From assembly GCA_022702705.1 (NCBI GenBank), contig CM040423.1, positions 117,237,738-117,301,737 on the forward strand: 64,000 nucleotides of DNA, given 5' to 3'. The position numbers and the translations under genes are program-made. Source of the DNA: Papilionanthe hookeriana x Papilionanthe teres. Taxonomy: Eukaryota; Streptophyta; Magnoliopsida; Asparagales; Orchidaceae. Below the pieces are notes generated by a model that worked only from the letters and a program-made list of their open reading frames with translations, did no database searches and had not been told where the DNA came from. Shown one piece after another: positions 47,884-59,870 of this stretch (the stretch's first letter is position 1; each line of letters opens with the position of its first letter).

Positions 47884-49310
47884 ATGTCGAACGGGTGGTT
47901 GGTCCTGAACTTTAGAAATGGAGTAAGCCTTGCACTCGACAAAAAGAGGGTGAAAGATGGAGCGATAATAGAGATTGACTCGGACTTCGCACCGAGCGGG
48001 CTTGCAATACGAGGAAAGTGATTCGGATCCCGATTGACGAGAGGAGCGCCTCGATCGGACGATAATGAAAGTGGGTGGCCCAAGCCACCAATCCAGACAG
48101 ACGAAAAGGAAAACAAGCACCGAAAAGACAAGAGAATCGAGTACGTAGTCGCGTATAGCGGAGGGCGAGGCTTGTCGGTCGCCGTGCACACGGAAATTCG
48201 GGAAGTATGAAGAGCTACTCTCACGGCGACCTAGCGAAGAAATAAAAATCGCCGTATCCGCAAGATGTTAACTAAACTAGCGGCGGACCGGCGCGACGAG
48301 GCGATTGCTTCTGCCGGTACATATACTTCGAGGACGCCGATTCACCGGGTATTTGAAGGAAGGAGGCCGACCTCAGAGGATAATAGAAGAGACCAGGGAA
48401 ATCTCGAGGAAATTAGAAGAAAGAAGGCTACCACGCCACCAGATAAAGCCACCAGTAATGCATAACCTTGTTGCAGAAGCAACCCCGGAGTATGTCCCGA
48501 CGGAGACCATCCCTGAGGAGCCGAGGTATGCAGGAGAACGCGAAGGGATTGAGCCATATATCCTACAGTACGTCACCAGGCCTCGCCATTTGCAGATTAT
48601 TCCAGAATACGAACTAGAAAGAATGCAGAATATCGAGAAGCAAACTTTTGAATATTTTAAGAGAATTAGAGGCAGAAGGATCAATATACTAGAAGGCCTC
48701 GAGCTACATACAAACGTGTTCTCAGAATAAGAACAAAAATAAATCGTGGACTGCATCCTGGATTTGAAAAGAATGGGTCGAGCAGGTTGCCTAAGAGAAA
48801 ACACTTACTCGGAACCCCGGAGATAGATGCTAGGGAAAGGGAGAATTACAATACAATGTGGATGCTGCTACAACTTAGCAGAAGACAAGAAGGGAAACCC
48901 ACCGGGGATACTCCATCTTGGCCGGGTGGATCCGATGACATTAGTCATCGAAAAGGATGGTAAAGAGAATGATAACATGGAGGGTACGCCGACGATTGCA
49001 TTCCCGACGGTTGCATCATTAACATCTACAAGAAGGGTGATCGCATACCCCCGCACATAGATCACCACGACTTTGTCGGACCTTTTTGCACGGTTTTTTA
49101 CGAACGAATGTAATATCATGTTACGATCGACCTCCGGATAGCGAGCCCGGGTGAGTTCGAGGGCCGGTAAAGATACCATTACCGGTAGGTTCCGTCATGA
49201 TGCTGAAGGGCAATGGAGCGGATGTCGCTAAACATTGCATACGGGAGTACCCGTGAAGCGGATCTCGGTTACTTTTAGAAGGATGGATGACGGAAAGCAC
49301 CTTACCACTT
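47884..49310 (+). pseudogene. Element C ORF3: N-terminal basic region plus AlkB-type (ALKBH9/10-like) dioxygenase domain
   Basis: It lies where some plant gypsy elements carry an extra 3' ORF. The start MSNGWLVLNFRNGVSLALDK (47884) is shared with B. A basic, low-complexity middle part follows with several frameshifts (47950-48450). The AlkB domain begins near RRINILEGLELHTNVFSE (about 48672-48727), then GKGRITIQCGCCYNLAEDKK (about 48833-48890) and NPPGIL. The iron ligands are His 49054-49056 and Asp 49060-49062 (PPHIDHHDF), and His 49233-49235 (AKHC). The 2-oxoglutarate-binding part is KRISVTFRRM (49256-49285). The three ligand regions sit in different frames, and stops interrupt 48728-48830, so this copy is inactive. 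The resemblance is to plant ALKBH9/ALKBH10 m6A demethylases. The domain is not a standalone host gene because the same arrangement is found in B. Confidence 0.88.
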
Positions 49311-49918
49311 CCAGCCGGACCGGAGTTAGAGAGCCTCCGGCCTTACGAGTTGTGAGTTACATGGAAAATATCACACCTCCAACGTACATCCATACGACAT
49401 CCTTGCCGAGGATGGCTTGGAAGGTGATGTTATTGACCATGTATCTCACTATTCAGTACATGGATTTCGACGGATACCTTTTTGGATGGATCGGCGAAGA
49501 TCATACATAGTCCGTTTTAAGTCTACATGGATTGTATGAGATGTATTCCGGATCGAGTTGTATGATGTATCTTCAACATGATTGGAATGAAAGTGACTAT
49601 GTCACATTTTTGGCCTTCACCTCTTTTGTGCAAGTTGACTGAGAAACGCCATTAAAGTTAAATGAACTTCGAACAAAGAACAGAAAAGAAACAAAAAAAA
49701 AGAATAAAAGAAAACTTTCCTTAAAAAAATCTAAATGAAAAAATGATGAACTCCAAGTTCACGATAAAATAAAATTTGAATCGTTAAAAAATAATAATAA
49801 TAAACAAAATGAACACAAATTTTAAATCAAATTTCAAATTCAATCTTTCCAGATTCCAAATCAAATCTCAATCAAATTCAAGTTCAACCTTCCAGATCTC
49901 AAATCAAATCTCAATCAA
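49311..49918 (+). other. Element C sequence between AlkB ORF and tandem array
   Basis: It is collinear with 30236-30877 of B. An open frame (49235-49510) runs on from the AlkB C-terminus but its extra part is not matched by an open frame in B, so it is probably 3' UTR. From 49620 to 49918 it is A-rich. Confidence 0.55.
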
Positions 49919-51260
49919 ATTCAAACTTTTGAGGTTGAGGATTTTACATCCGAGACTGCATTGCTTTAGGATCCTTTCCCTATCGCAATGAAATACATCA
50001 TATTCAAACTTTTGGGGTTGAGGATTTTACATCCGAGACTGCATTGCTTTAGGATTCTTTCCCTATCGCAATGAAATACATCAAATTCAAACTTTTGAGG
50101 TTGAGGATTTTACATCCGAGACTTGCATTGCTTTAGGATTCTTTCCTATCGCAATGAAATACATAAAATTCAAACTTTTAAGGTTGAGGATTTTACATAC
50201 GAGACTTGCATTGCTTTAGGATCCTTTCCTATCGCAATGAAATACATCAAATTCAAACTTTTGGGGTTGAGGATTTTACATTCGAGACTGCATTGCTTTA
50301 GGATCCTTTCCCTATCGCAATGAAATCAATCAAATTCAAACTTTTGAGGTTGAGGATTTTACATCCGAGACTGCATTGCTTTAGGATTATTTCCCTATCG
50401 AAATGAAATACATCAAATTCAAACTTTAGGAGTTGAGGATTTTACATCCGAGACTGCATTGCTTTAGGATCCTTTCCCTATCGCAATGAAATACATCAAA
50501 ATCAAACTTTTGGGGTTGAGGATTTTACATCCGAGACTACATTGCTTTAGGATTCTTTCCCTATCGCAATGAAACACATCAAAATCAAATTCTTGGGGTT
50601 GAGGATTTTACATCCGAGACTGCATTGCTTTAGGATTCTTTCTCTATCACAATGAAACACATCAAAATCAAACTTTTGGGGTTGAGGATTTTACATCCGA
50701 GACTGCATTGCTTTAGGTTCTTTCCCTATCACAATGAAACACATCAAAATCAAATTCTTGGGGATGAGGATTTTACATCTGAGACTGCATTGCTTTAGGA
50801 TTCTTTCCCTATCGCAATGAAACACATCAAAATCAAATTCTTGGGGTTGAGAATTTTACATCCGAGACTGCATTGCTTTAGGATTCTTTCCCTATCGCAA
50901 TGAAACACATCAAATTAAATTCTTGGGGTTGAGGATTTTACATCCGAGACTGCATTGCTTTAGGTTCTTTCCCTATCGCAATGAAACACATCAAAATCAA
51001 ATTCTTGGGGTTGAGGATTTTACATCCGAGACTGCATTGCTTTAGGATTCTTTCCCTATCGCAATGAAATACATCAAAATAAAATTCTTGGGGTTGAGGA
51101 TTTTACATCCGAGACTGCATTGCTTTAGGATTCTTTCCCTATTGCGATGAAATACATCAAAATCAAACTCTTGAGGTTAAGGATTTTACATTCAATACCG
51201 CATTGCTCTGAGATCTCTCTTCGTTGCAATGATTCAATCCGATCAATTCAATTTTCTTTC
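49919..51260 (+). repeat. 83-bp tandem array in the 3' UTR of element C
   Basis: Sixteen units marked by the block AGGATTTTACATCC start at 49938, 50021, 50104, 50187, 50270, 50353, 50436, 50519, 50602, 50685, 50767, 50850, 50932, 51014, 51097 and 51180. Spacing is 83 bp, with three 82-bp units. A seventeenth, strongly diverged unit lies near 51268. Each unit also holds GACTGCATTGCTTTAGGATC and TATCGCAATGAAA. Units differ at a few positions and are grouped (for example AAACTTTTGGGG versus AAATTCTTGGGG), which fits stepwise amplification. It is not a CRISPR array: units are contiguous without unique spacers. Confidence 0.97.
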
Positions 51261-51636
51261 GAGGTTGAAGATGCTACATCTAAAACCACAAAATTCCAAT
51301 TTTCATTTCAAGATTCAAATCCCTCCAAATTAATTTTAACGAAACCTCAATCTAAATTAAAACTCAAGCTAAAATCTAAACTTACACATCAAAACTTAAA
51401 CTAAAACAAAATAAAATCTAAATTGAAATTCCCACGAGTCATGTGATTTGGGATTCACCTTTTTTCCTTTCCCGGCGAGAGTTCGGGAATCTCCGAGTCT
51501 CGAGAGATATACTTGACACTCCCTAGCGGAAATTCTTCTACTTCGTCCTAAGTTAGTCACTTAGACATACTGTGTTGGTTTTGTTGATCTTTTCGGTCAA
51601 CGCTGATACGAGTGGTGTGCTTGGTTAGCACACCAC
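51261..51636 (+). other. Element C 3' UTR between tandem array and polypurine tract
   Basis: Non-coding, collinear in part with 29300-29590 of B (shared GTGTGCT-type words near the polypurine tract). No feature beyond the pairing segment at 51637-51654 was seen. Confidence 0.5.
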
Positions 51637-51639
51637 ACT

Positions 51640-51654
51640 TATTGGGGGTCCATT
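51640..51654 (+). promoter_or_regulatory. 3' polypurine-tract region of element C
   Basis: TATTGGGGGTCCATT ends at the base before the 3' LTR start. GGGGGTCCATT is identical in B next to its LTR. It should prime plus-strand cDNA. It is complementary to the leader at 39044-39056 (13 exact positions inside an 18-position helix). Confidence 0.65.
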
Positions 51655-54026
51655 TGTTGACCTCATTTTTGATGAGGTCTTCTCTTCTTCTCTTTAGTAC
51701 TTAGGATCTAGCCTTAGGCTTTTCCTTTGACTATCTTAGAGGATTAGAATTGAGACCCACCACCTAGAAATTCAAACCACTTCTTAACTCCCTGCAAACT
51801 CCACAAACTTGATTGTAGACCCCTAATCATCTAGAGGGTTGAAATCGAATGTGGAAGTTTAAAGGATGAGTTCTTACGAGGACTCTTTGGCCTTAGGAGC
51901 GCCTACAGGTGGCACAGTGCAGTGAAGGGGCGACTTACACACACACTACACTTATACACTACACACACCTCCTAAAACCACAACTATACCCAACTTGACC
52001 TCCTGACTCATGAAGGTGATTCACATGGATGGTCCTTAACCCCTAATCCTTTAGCTAAGAGGGTTAGGAACGACATAGTGGATGCCTCAAATGAGTCCCT
52101 TCATGGCTCATGTGGGCTTGATATGACTTCATGGCTCAACTCAAATGATTTCATTCAACTTACAATTACTCAATCTTCAATTTTGCAAATTTTCATTTTT
52201 TGACCCCCGGGGCCCAGGACACGCTTAGCTTCTCAAAGCCCTTAAAATTACCCTTATTTTTCAAAATTTCCAAATCACCCAAAATTCCCCAAAATTAAAC
52301 TTGAACATTTCCTCACCAATCAAGTTGATCATTCATAGCCAAAAATATCAAAAATTCCAAAAATACCTCCCAATACCCTCCAAATACCCAAAATACCCCT
52401 CTTGACCCAAAAATCCAAAAATTCAGAAAATTCCCAGAAAATTCTAAAAACTCTCAAATATTCCCAATTTTATTTTGTTCAACCACACTATGGGTCAATT
52501 TTGTCAATTTACCCTACTTTTGTCAAAACCCCCAATTTGACCCATTTTAACCCAAAATGAACCCGATGTCGAAGCCAAACCTACCCGATTGACCCAAATT
52601 CTGGTCCAATTCAATTCTAAACTTCAATTTAACATTCCCAACACCAATCTAGACTAGATTAAAGTCCAACTTGATTGACATTTGAATCCAATTTAACTTT
52701 TGGCCTTAAAGCCCAATTTGGACCTATGACCCAAACCTAACCCAAACTAACCCAATTCAACTCCAATTAACCCCAAATCTTTTCTAAACCTTCCTTAACA
52801 TTCCCACGAACAAAAAACTAACATGATTTGCCCAATATTTAGACTCAAACCCCACTCAAATTCAACCCAAAGCTAAAAGGCCCAATTTTGACCTAAACCC
52901 AAACCTAACCCAAATAAGCCCAAACTCCAAAATCAAAACCCAACCAAAGTCAAAACCTCTTTGAAACAATCCCATAAACATTTCCCAACATTAATTTTAC
53001 ATCAATTTGAACCCTAGCCCAACATTGGCCCAAGTTAGCCCAATTTGACCTACATTGGCCCATTCACGAAAGAGGTCCAAATCCAACCCAAACCTAGCCC
53101 AAACACTTCAAATTTATTCCAAATCATTCATGAAACATTCCTAAATTAAATTCAACACTTATTGGATCTAATCCTTTGCAAAATTCTCATCCTAAAATTT
53201 GTTTTGAAACCTAAAGGCCCATCCCCTTATCCTTCCTAAACGCCCATCAAAAATAATTTCAAAATGCCCAAAGCCCACATGACAATTCCTTCTCATCATC
53301 CCTTTAATTGAGATCAATCCACTAAGTCCCAAATCAATCATCAAATCAACCTAAATCAAGCACCATCTAAATTTTTTCATTAAATTGCCAAAATCTCCAA
53401 ATTCCATTTTCATGAAATTGACCAAGCTTTTCCCCAAGCCAAAGACAAGCCATGAAGCCATGCATGAGCCCCATAGGAGCCATGAGAGCCATGGAATCCA
53501 CTTTCCACCTCACCAAACCATTAATGGCAAGAGAGGGGATCTCTTTCTTAAACCTTTTTTAAGCCTTTTTTACCTTAAACATGATACACTCTAAACCATA
53601 CTTTGCCACCTAATCCTTGATGTGGACTTCACTACCTTTGGTAGGTTGACTCACATGATCCTCCCAGCCTAAAACCAGAACTTGGAAGGGTGCACCAAAC
53701 CCAAAATGGTGGGTTGACCCATTTGGACATAAAAATGAGCCTCTCCCCTTACCATTTTGATCCAAACCCTTTACACATGTCCATGGCCAATTGACTGCAC
53801 AAACCTCCAGCCCTGACCCACCTGGACCTGAGGGTGACCCATGCCTGCCGGCCAGCCGCCTGGGTCGCCGGAAAACACCATGGCCGAGACCTTAGGAGGA
53901 GCCAAACTTTGGAATTCCACTTTGCTGAGTTGCTCCATGCCCAATGGCCACCATGGCTGTTCTTCCCTTGACCTAAGCAGCTGATCCCAAGCCCTAACTT
54001 CCCCTGGGATGCCCTCCAGCCTCTCC

Positions 54027-54034
54027 TATTTAAA
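54027..54034 (+). promoter_or_regulatory. Probable TATA box of the C 3' LTR
   Basis: TATTTAAA in the same context as in the 5' LTR (33726). In the 3' LTR it would fire into flanking sequence, here towards the antisense of element B. Confidence 0.5.
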
Positions 54035-56644
54035 CCTCACCTCCTCTCGGTCATGAGAGGTGCTGAACTAGACCTTACTGAAACCCTGCCAAAATTGCTC
54101 CCGACCACTCTCCATACTTAAAGCAGTTGATCCCCAGTGACAATTTGCCCTAATCCCCACCAACAGAGCCCAATTTCTTAGCGAAATTCCACCCAAAACC
54201 GGGACACTTCTCCACAGTGGATCAATCCTCAAATTGATTGGTCCTACACCTTCACCAGACCAAGGGAAGGAGTCCACCAGCAAAAGCCCCCTCTCCAGGC
54301 CACCCATCTGTTCCAGACTCCAAGCTTTGTGATCGGGCTTGGTCGAAATCATACCTAGGCAATTCACCAGACCAGGAGACTTCATCTGGAGCTTGCTGGG
54401 ATCCAATCGATGGTGACACAAACCTCAGATTGAAGCCACAGTTCTCTGAGCGAAGGTATGAGCTAATTCTTCATCCCGAGCTTCTGGAGATTCTCCATTT
54501 CAAATTCTTTAATTTCAATGCATGCTCACCGTATAGATGTATTCGTCTCTTGAAGACGAATCCATAGAGCACAAGAACACGAAAATCCGTTGAGAAATGA
54601 GTGAGTTCTTAGGGTTTTAGTGTGGACGGCTCTCGGGTGAGGACGGCTGGGGACGATGAACGGATGCCGTTCATTCCATACACGCGCGGACGGATGGCCA
54701 GGATATCGTCGGATGAGGAGACGGTGCGATACAGCGGGCCCCCGGAGCGCTGAGTTAGATGGCGGCGCCGAATCAGAAGGCGACGCGTGTGCGTTCGGAG
54801 CTGCCGAGGTTGAGCTAGCGCCGCGTCACTTAAATAGAAAATTAGGGTATTTTCTTATTTATTTAATTCCCTAAACTTCAAAAATACATAACTTTGTGTA
54901 AGAAAATCAGAAAAATAAAATAAAAATACCCTCTTGCTCAGTGAACAGAAGAGAATAATGTAGAAAAGAAATCATTTAATTTCATCAAGTATTTTATTTT
55001 TAATGATTTATTTACCCTCTGCATTGTTTTAATTCTCCATGCATATAGGAAATTCACCATGGCATGAGACCATAGGGGTTTTGAAGCCTCTGAATTTGGG
55101 AACATTCCTTGAATTTTCCAAAGTTAGAGGCCATCCCAATGAGAAGTTATTGATTTTTTCAAATTCATGTTGCTGTTTTGAGTATTTTAAATCTAATAAT
55201 TAGCATGTTGTGAAATAAATTCTAGGGAAATTTGGTGATGTTTCTTATGATCAGAGGACCCTAGGAAAAATATCTTTTGAATTAATTCACTTGGAATAAC
55301 CCTAATTGGCCTAAACACCCAAAATAGGTCCCTAATTAATTAGAGCTAATCATACATCAAATTGACTTGAAATCAATTCTCCACTGACCTTTAAGATCAG
55401 AGGAACCCACCATAAAAATTTGAAGTCAATTGGACTTGGTTAGCCCTACTAAAAGGGTTGATTAAGCCATTTAGCCAATTTAAACTTTAAAAATTCATAA
55501 CATTCAAAATACTTTCAAAAATTCACCAAATTAGTTTTGGAGCCTCTCTGATATTATGGGAATTTAAGAAAATTAAAATTTCAATTTTCTAAAAAAGTTG
55601 ATTTTTTGTATTAGTTTAATATTTTAATAATTAAAAAATAATAAAAATCATAAGAATAATAAAATTCACCAAAATGCCACATTTTGAATTTTAATCACTT
55701 AGGAACAAACCCCATATTTTTCTTAAGCTTATATGATGAGATATTAAATTTTAAAGCCCTAAGGTATTTTTAAAATTAAAAAAAATGTATTTTTTAGCAT
55801 TTCCACTAAAATAATTCTAATAAATCAAAGAAAAATCAAAAAATTGTAAAAATTGATTCTCTAATTCCCTTGATGTCAGAGGGATTTTTGAAAAATATTA
55901 AATTTATTTTTCAACCTTTATTTTATTTTTAAATTAATTAATACTCCAAAACTCAAAATAATTCTAATAAAAATAATATAATTCAAAAAATCACTAAAAT
56001 TAGTCCAAGTGGTCCTCTGGTCATTAGGAATGTCCCATAATTTTCTTAAGGACAGAAACCTTCCCTTGGTCATATTATTAAATTTTCCTTGGAAATCCCT
56101 ATTTTCCACCAAAAATAATTACATAAATAAATTAAATATAGAAAAATCACATTTTCTCCTCTCATGTCTTTATTGGCATATGAGTGAAGTTACATAAAAA
56201 TTTCAAGTTCATTTAAGCTCAATTTAGTGAGTTATGAAATTATTAAGCTTGAAGGGCAAAGTGGTAATTAAAATTTTAACCCTTAATTAAAACTTTAGGT
56301 TTAATAAAATTAAAAAGTAAAATATTTGATCCTAATTTGATTTGGATGATTGAAATTTAAATAATTAAAGGGTAGAAACCTACCTAACAATTTGAAAATA
56401 ATTAAAACAAACTTTAATTAAATAATTGATTAAATTTGGAAGAATAATAAAATTGGAATTATTAAAATAGAGATATTAATAAGAAGAGATTTGTTCTTTA
56501 ATTTAAGAATCCCTAAATTAATCATCTCAATAATATTTAATTCCTAATTAAAATGATAATTCAAATTTAAGATTTAAAATGTTAAAAGGCTTAATCATTG
56601 AATTAAATTAAAGTTAAATTATTAAACTCTTTTAAAATTTCAAT

Positions 56645-56950
56645 TAAATTAAAATTAAAAATAAAATAAAATTAAATTAAATTAAATTAAATTAAATTAA
56701 ACAAATTAAATTAAATTGAATTAAATTAAATTAAATTGAAATAAATTAAATTAAAAAAATAAAATTAAATTAAAACATATCAAATTAAATTAAATCAAAT
56801 TAAATTAAATCAAGTTAAATTAAATTAAGTTAATTCACATCAAATCAAAATTAAATTGAATCAAGTTGAAATTAAATCAAATTAAATTAAATTAAAATTA
56901 AAACTAAACTAAATTAAATTAAATTAAAGTTAAATTAAATTGAATTAAAA
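56645..56950 (+). repeat. AAATT-type array in the C 3' LTR
   Basis: Counterpart of 36355-36690, shorter by some tens of bases because of a missing block of TAAAT units around 56790. Slippage is the simplest reason. Confidence 0.85.
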
Positions 56951-58936
56951 ATAACATTACCTAGGACATAAAGAAATTCAAAAAATAAATATGAAGCAAC
57001 TTGAACACTATTCCAAATTTAAACCCGTTAACTGAAATTAAATTAAATCACCAACCATGTGAACATCAATTTGCCCTCGAAAGCTTTTGTTGTCATAACT
57101 TCTAAACAGAACGTTAAATGAAATGTTACTTCACTTATAGGATATTCAAATGTCCTAGTTCACTGAGTAAGATAACAACAAAACTTAACTAAACCTCGGA
57201 CGATTACTTCACCGATTGATTAAATCCATTTGGACTTAAAACAATCCTAGCGAGTATTGAAAAGATGTTTAAGACTCGTCTTAAGCACTTCCTCAATATG
57301 ATAGGATGTTTATAAGAACAATTGAATTTAATTGTTCTTTGATGAAGAAAATCATCCTCAAACCAAAACACGAGAATCTAGACGTCATAGGAAATGACTA
57401 GCTATAGGATTAAGAATTTGGTAGAAAACCATAACCCTTCCCTTAGCTTTACCTAGGAACTTGCTTAAATATTCTAAATTGTGTTTAAATGCAGCTTGGG
57501 ATGACGGGAAGACCCTCCAGGTACGCTTTTATTGCAATTTACTTTTCTTGCAATTTACTTTATTGCAAATGCACTTTACTTTTCTTGCATGATAAACAAC
57601 TGTTGCATGAAAACCCACACCTCTAGGGTAGCCCCTAAAACTGAAACCAAAACTAAATTAAAAGTCATTGCAAGATAAAATTCACGGCCACAACATTTCA
57701 AAATATAAAACAACTCAAAATTTAATCACAAACAGAACACAAAACTACAATTACAACTAAATTAAACCTTCTTCTTGGATGATCGGGAATACCTCGGATG
57801 ATGTAACCTACGTGTTGCTAACGGGATTTCCCACGGTCTAAATGAAAGTGTGGAACTCATTCAGTTGAGTTTAGCAAATTCATCTGGACTAAGTGAATCC
57901 GATAAAAATAAAGATGCCGGAAGGATGGAACCGTGGGATCTTAACCGGTGTTGTTATAATCAACTTTAAGATTTGTTTTAAATAAAATATAAAAAACTCT
58001 TGGAAATTAAGATTTTCTCTAAACCAAAACACTTTTCTCATCTCCTGATTTATGACTTCTATGACTAAACCTCTGCGACAACAAGGAGCTCGGAGCATGG
58101 TGGGTAGCACGGCCATCGTCATCAGTAAAACCTGAGTCTACTTAAGCAAAACTTTCTTAGAATTAAATAACCAAGCCATAGGACTTCAAGGTAGTTTGCC
58201 TAGTGCAACATAAATCCTCAACCTTTTGTTAGGCATTTGCATTGCAAATTAAGCCCTAACTGGTTTTAGGACTCCGAGGTAGTCGTCCGATACGACATAA
58301 ACCTTCACATCTTCCAGGTTATTTGTGTGATCATATCATACGAATATAAGTCCAAATTAACTAAAATTGGCAAGATCAAAACATTAAATAAATATTAGGA
58401 CTTTCCTAAATTCAATCCAATCAATAGGATAGTTAGGAAATTACCGGAGTTCGCTTCGAATCTGTGATTTCTCCTACCTTTCTTCCTTTGAATTCCCAAA
58501 ACAAAATGTTCCAAACTTGATCCACTCCCTATTGAAATTCCAAAATTCAATCATTTGAAAACTCAAACTTTGAAATTCTTGAGAGCAGAACTACTGATTG
58601 TTATCGAGAGTTTTCTTAGGTGATTCTCGTCACTTAAGATGTAATTAACTATAGGGGCTTGCCCTTATAGGGAATTTTAAGAACCCAGGTAATATAAACC
58701 CTGTTTAATGCTTTCATATTAAGCGGGGAATTTGTCGACTTATAAAATTGGTTCGCGGACCAAACGGATGTCACAAATCTTCTAGTTTATTTAATCGAGC
58801 CCCATCACCAAATAATGTGTCTATTCTTCGAGATAGATACACAGTTTGTGATGCGGTGCTCGTTTATATAAACTATTTGGGATATGAGATCGGTTTGATT
58901 TCATATCTTAAAATTTTTAAATTTCCAAATAATGCC

Positions 58937-59837
58937 TGCTCGACCCACCTTCTGAAGTTCTAGAATGCAATCCACAATCTGCTGTTGCTCGTACTCTGAG
59001 AATACACCTGTGTGTAACCCGAGGCCTTCCAAAATGTTGATTCTTCTGCCTCCAATCCTTTCAAAGTATTTGAAAGTCTTCTTCTCAACATTTTACATTC
59101 TTTCTAGTTCATATTCTAGGATGATCTGCAAGTGACAAGGCCTAGTAACGTATTGCGGGATGTATGGCTCAATCCCGTCACGTTCTCCTGCATACCTTGG
59201 CTCCTCGGGGATTGTCTCTATCGGGACATCCTCTGGGGTTACTTTCGCAACAAGGTTCTTCAGATATGGTATCTCTGTCCGGCGTCGAGGCGATCTCTCT
59301 ACCTCTGATCTTCTCAGAGTTTCCCTTATCCTTTCTGTTGTTCTTGGAGTTTGTTCTCTCTTTTCAGGTTCCTGACGAAAAGGTATCTTTGAAATGTGTG
59401 TGCCTGCGAAGGTGTCTGTTTCCTCATGTTGATCTGCTGCTAGTTTAGTCAACATCTTGCGGATACGGTGATTCTTATTCCTTCTTTGAGTAGCAGTGAG
59501 TGTAGCTCTCCTCACTTCTTGAATTTCTGCGGGCGAGGCGCCGAGGCACCGCCCTCTCGCCGTGGCAATTATCGACTTGATTTTCTTGCTTTCCTCGGTG
59601 TTTGTCTTTCTTTTCTTGTTGCTTGGATTGACGGCTTGGGCCACCCATCTTCATTCTTGTTTGGCTATGAAGCTCCTCTCGGTCCACCTGGGACCCGGTC
59701 ATTTTCTTCATACTTGTAGGATGGGCCGGTGTGAAGTTAGAATCAATTTCTATCATCGCTCCATCCTTCACCCTCTTTTCATCGAGTGCGAGACTCACGT
59801 CATTTTTAAAGTTTAGGACCAACCGCCCGTTCGACAT
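58937..59837 (-). pseudogene. Element B ORF3, N-terminal part (basic region and start of the AlkB domain)
   Basis: The start is ATG at 59835-59837 (MSNGRLVLNFKND), 4 nt after a predicted splice acceptor. The first frame runs to 59475; a frame change then leads to 59644-59093. It contains NPSNKKRKTNTEESKK, which looks like a nuclear localisation signal, and a long Arg/Glu/Lys-rich stretch, then IETIPEEPRYAGERDGIEPY and YVTRPCHLQIILEYELERM. A further shift leads to RRINILEGLGLHTGVFS and IVDCILEL (about 59060-58990), the N-terminal part of an ALKBH9/10-type domain. The sequence is cut off at 58937 by element C, and about 95 bp present in the C copy (48787-48880) are missing. The rest of the domain is at 30878-31329. 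The function of the region before AlkB is not known. Confidence 0.85.
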
Positions 59838-59841
59838 TTCC

Positions 59842-59870
59842 CTGCGAAGAAAACAAGGAAAGGATCAGGG
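59842..59870 (-). promoter_or_regulatory. Predicted 3' splice acceptor ahead of ORF3 in element B
   Basis: On the minus strand a C/T-rich run (CCTGATCCTTTCCTTGTTTT) ends in CTTCGCAG at 59842, followed by GGAA and the ORF3 ATG. It matches the layout at 47850-47884 in C, although flanks are diverged. Confidence 0.5.

Larger units (their letters stand above)
31330..58936 (+). mobile_element. Element C: giant Tat/Ogre-like LTR retrotransposon with AlkB ORF, inserted into element B
   Basis: C spans about 27.6 kb: 5' LTR 31330-38799, primer site 38805-38822, leader, ORF1, gag, protease, RT, RNase H, archaeal-type RNase H, integrase, AlkB ORF, 83-bp tandem array, polypurine tract, and 3' LTR 51655-58936 (missing part of its end). 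The second RNase H before integrase and the Arg-type primer site place it in the Tat/Ogre group of Ty3/gypsy. The two LTRs are very similar, so insertion is recent relative to A and B. The left 5-bp flank is gtcct (31325-31329); the right counterpart was lost in a junction deletion. The internal frames carry many small indels. Confidence 0.93.
51655..58936 (+). mobile_element. 3' LTR of element C, with internal loss near its 3' end
   Basis: It begins TGTTGACCTCATTTTTGATG and follows the 5' LTR closely to about 58920 (a 69-codon chance frame at 33085 and 53385 differs at one residue). At about 58921-58926 the match jumps: about 110 bp present in the 5' LTR (38675-38788) are missing, and only a 10-bp end-like piece AAATAATGCC (58927-58936) remains before element B sequence. 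The final GACA and the target duplication are absent. Two patches, about 51871-51920 and 52560-52590, differ more than the rest, with CAA-to-CGA-like changes. Confidence 0.92.

Noticed and set aside
49919..51260. Regular repeats that look like a CRISPR array
   Set aside because: The whole 83-bp unit repeats without unique spacers, and the locus is a plant retrotransposon 3' UTR.
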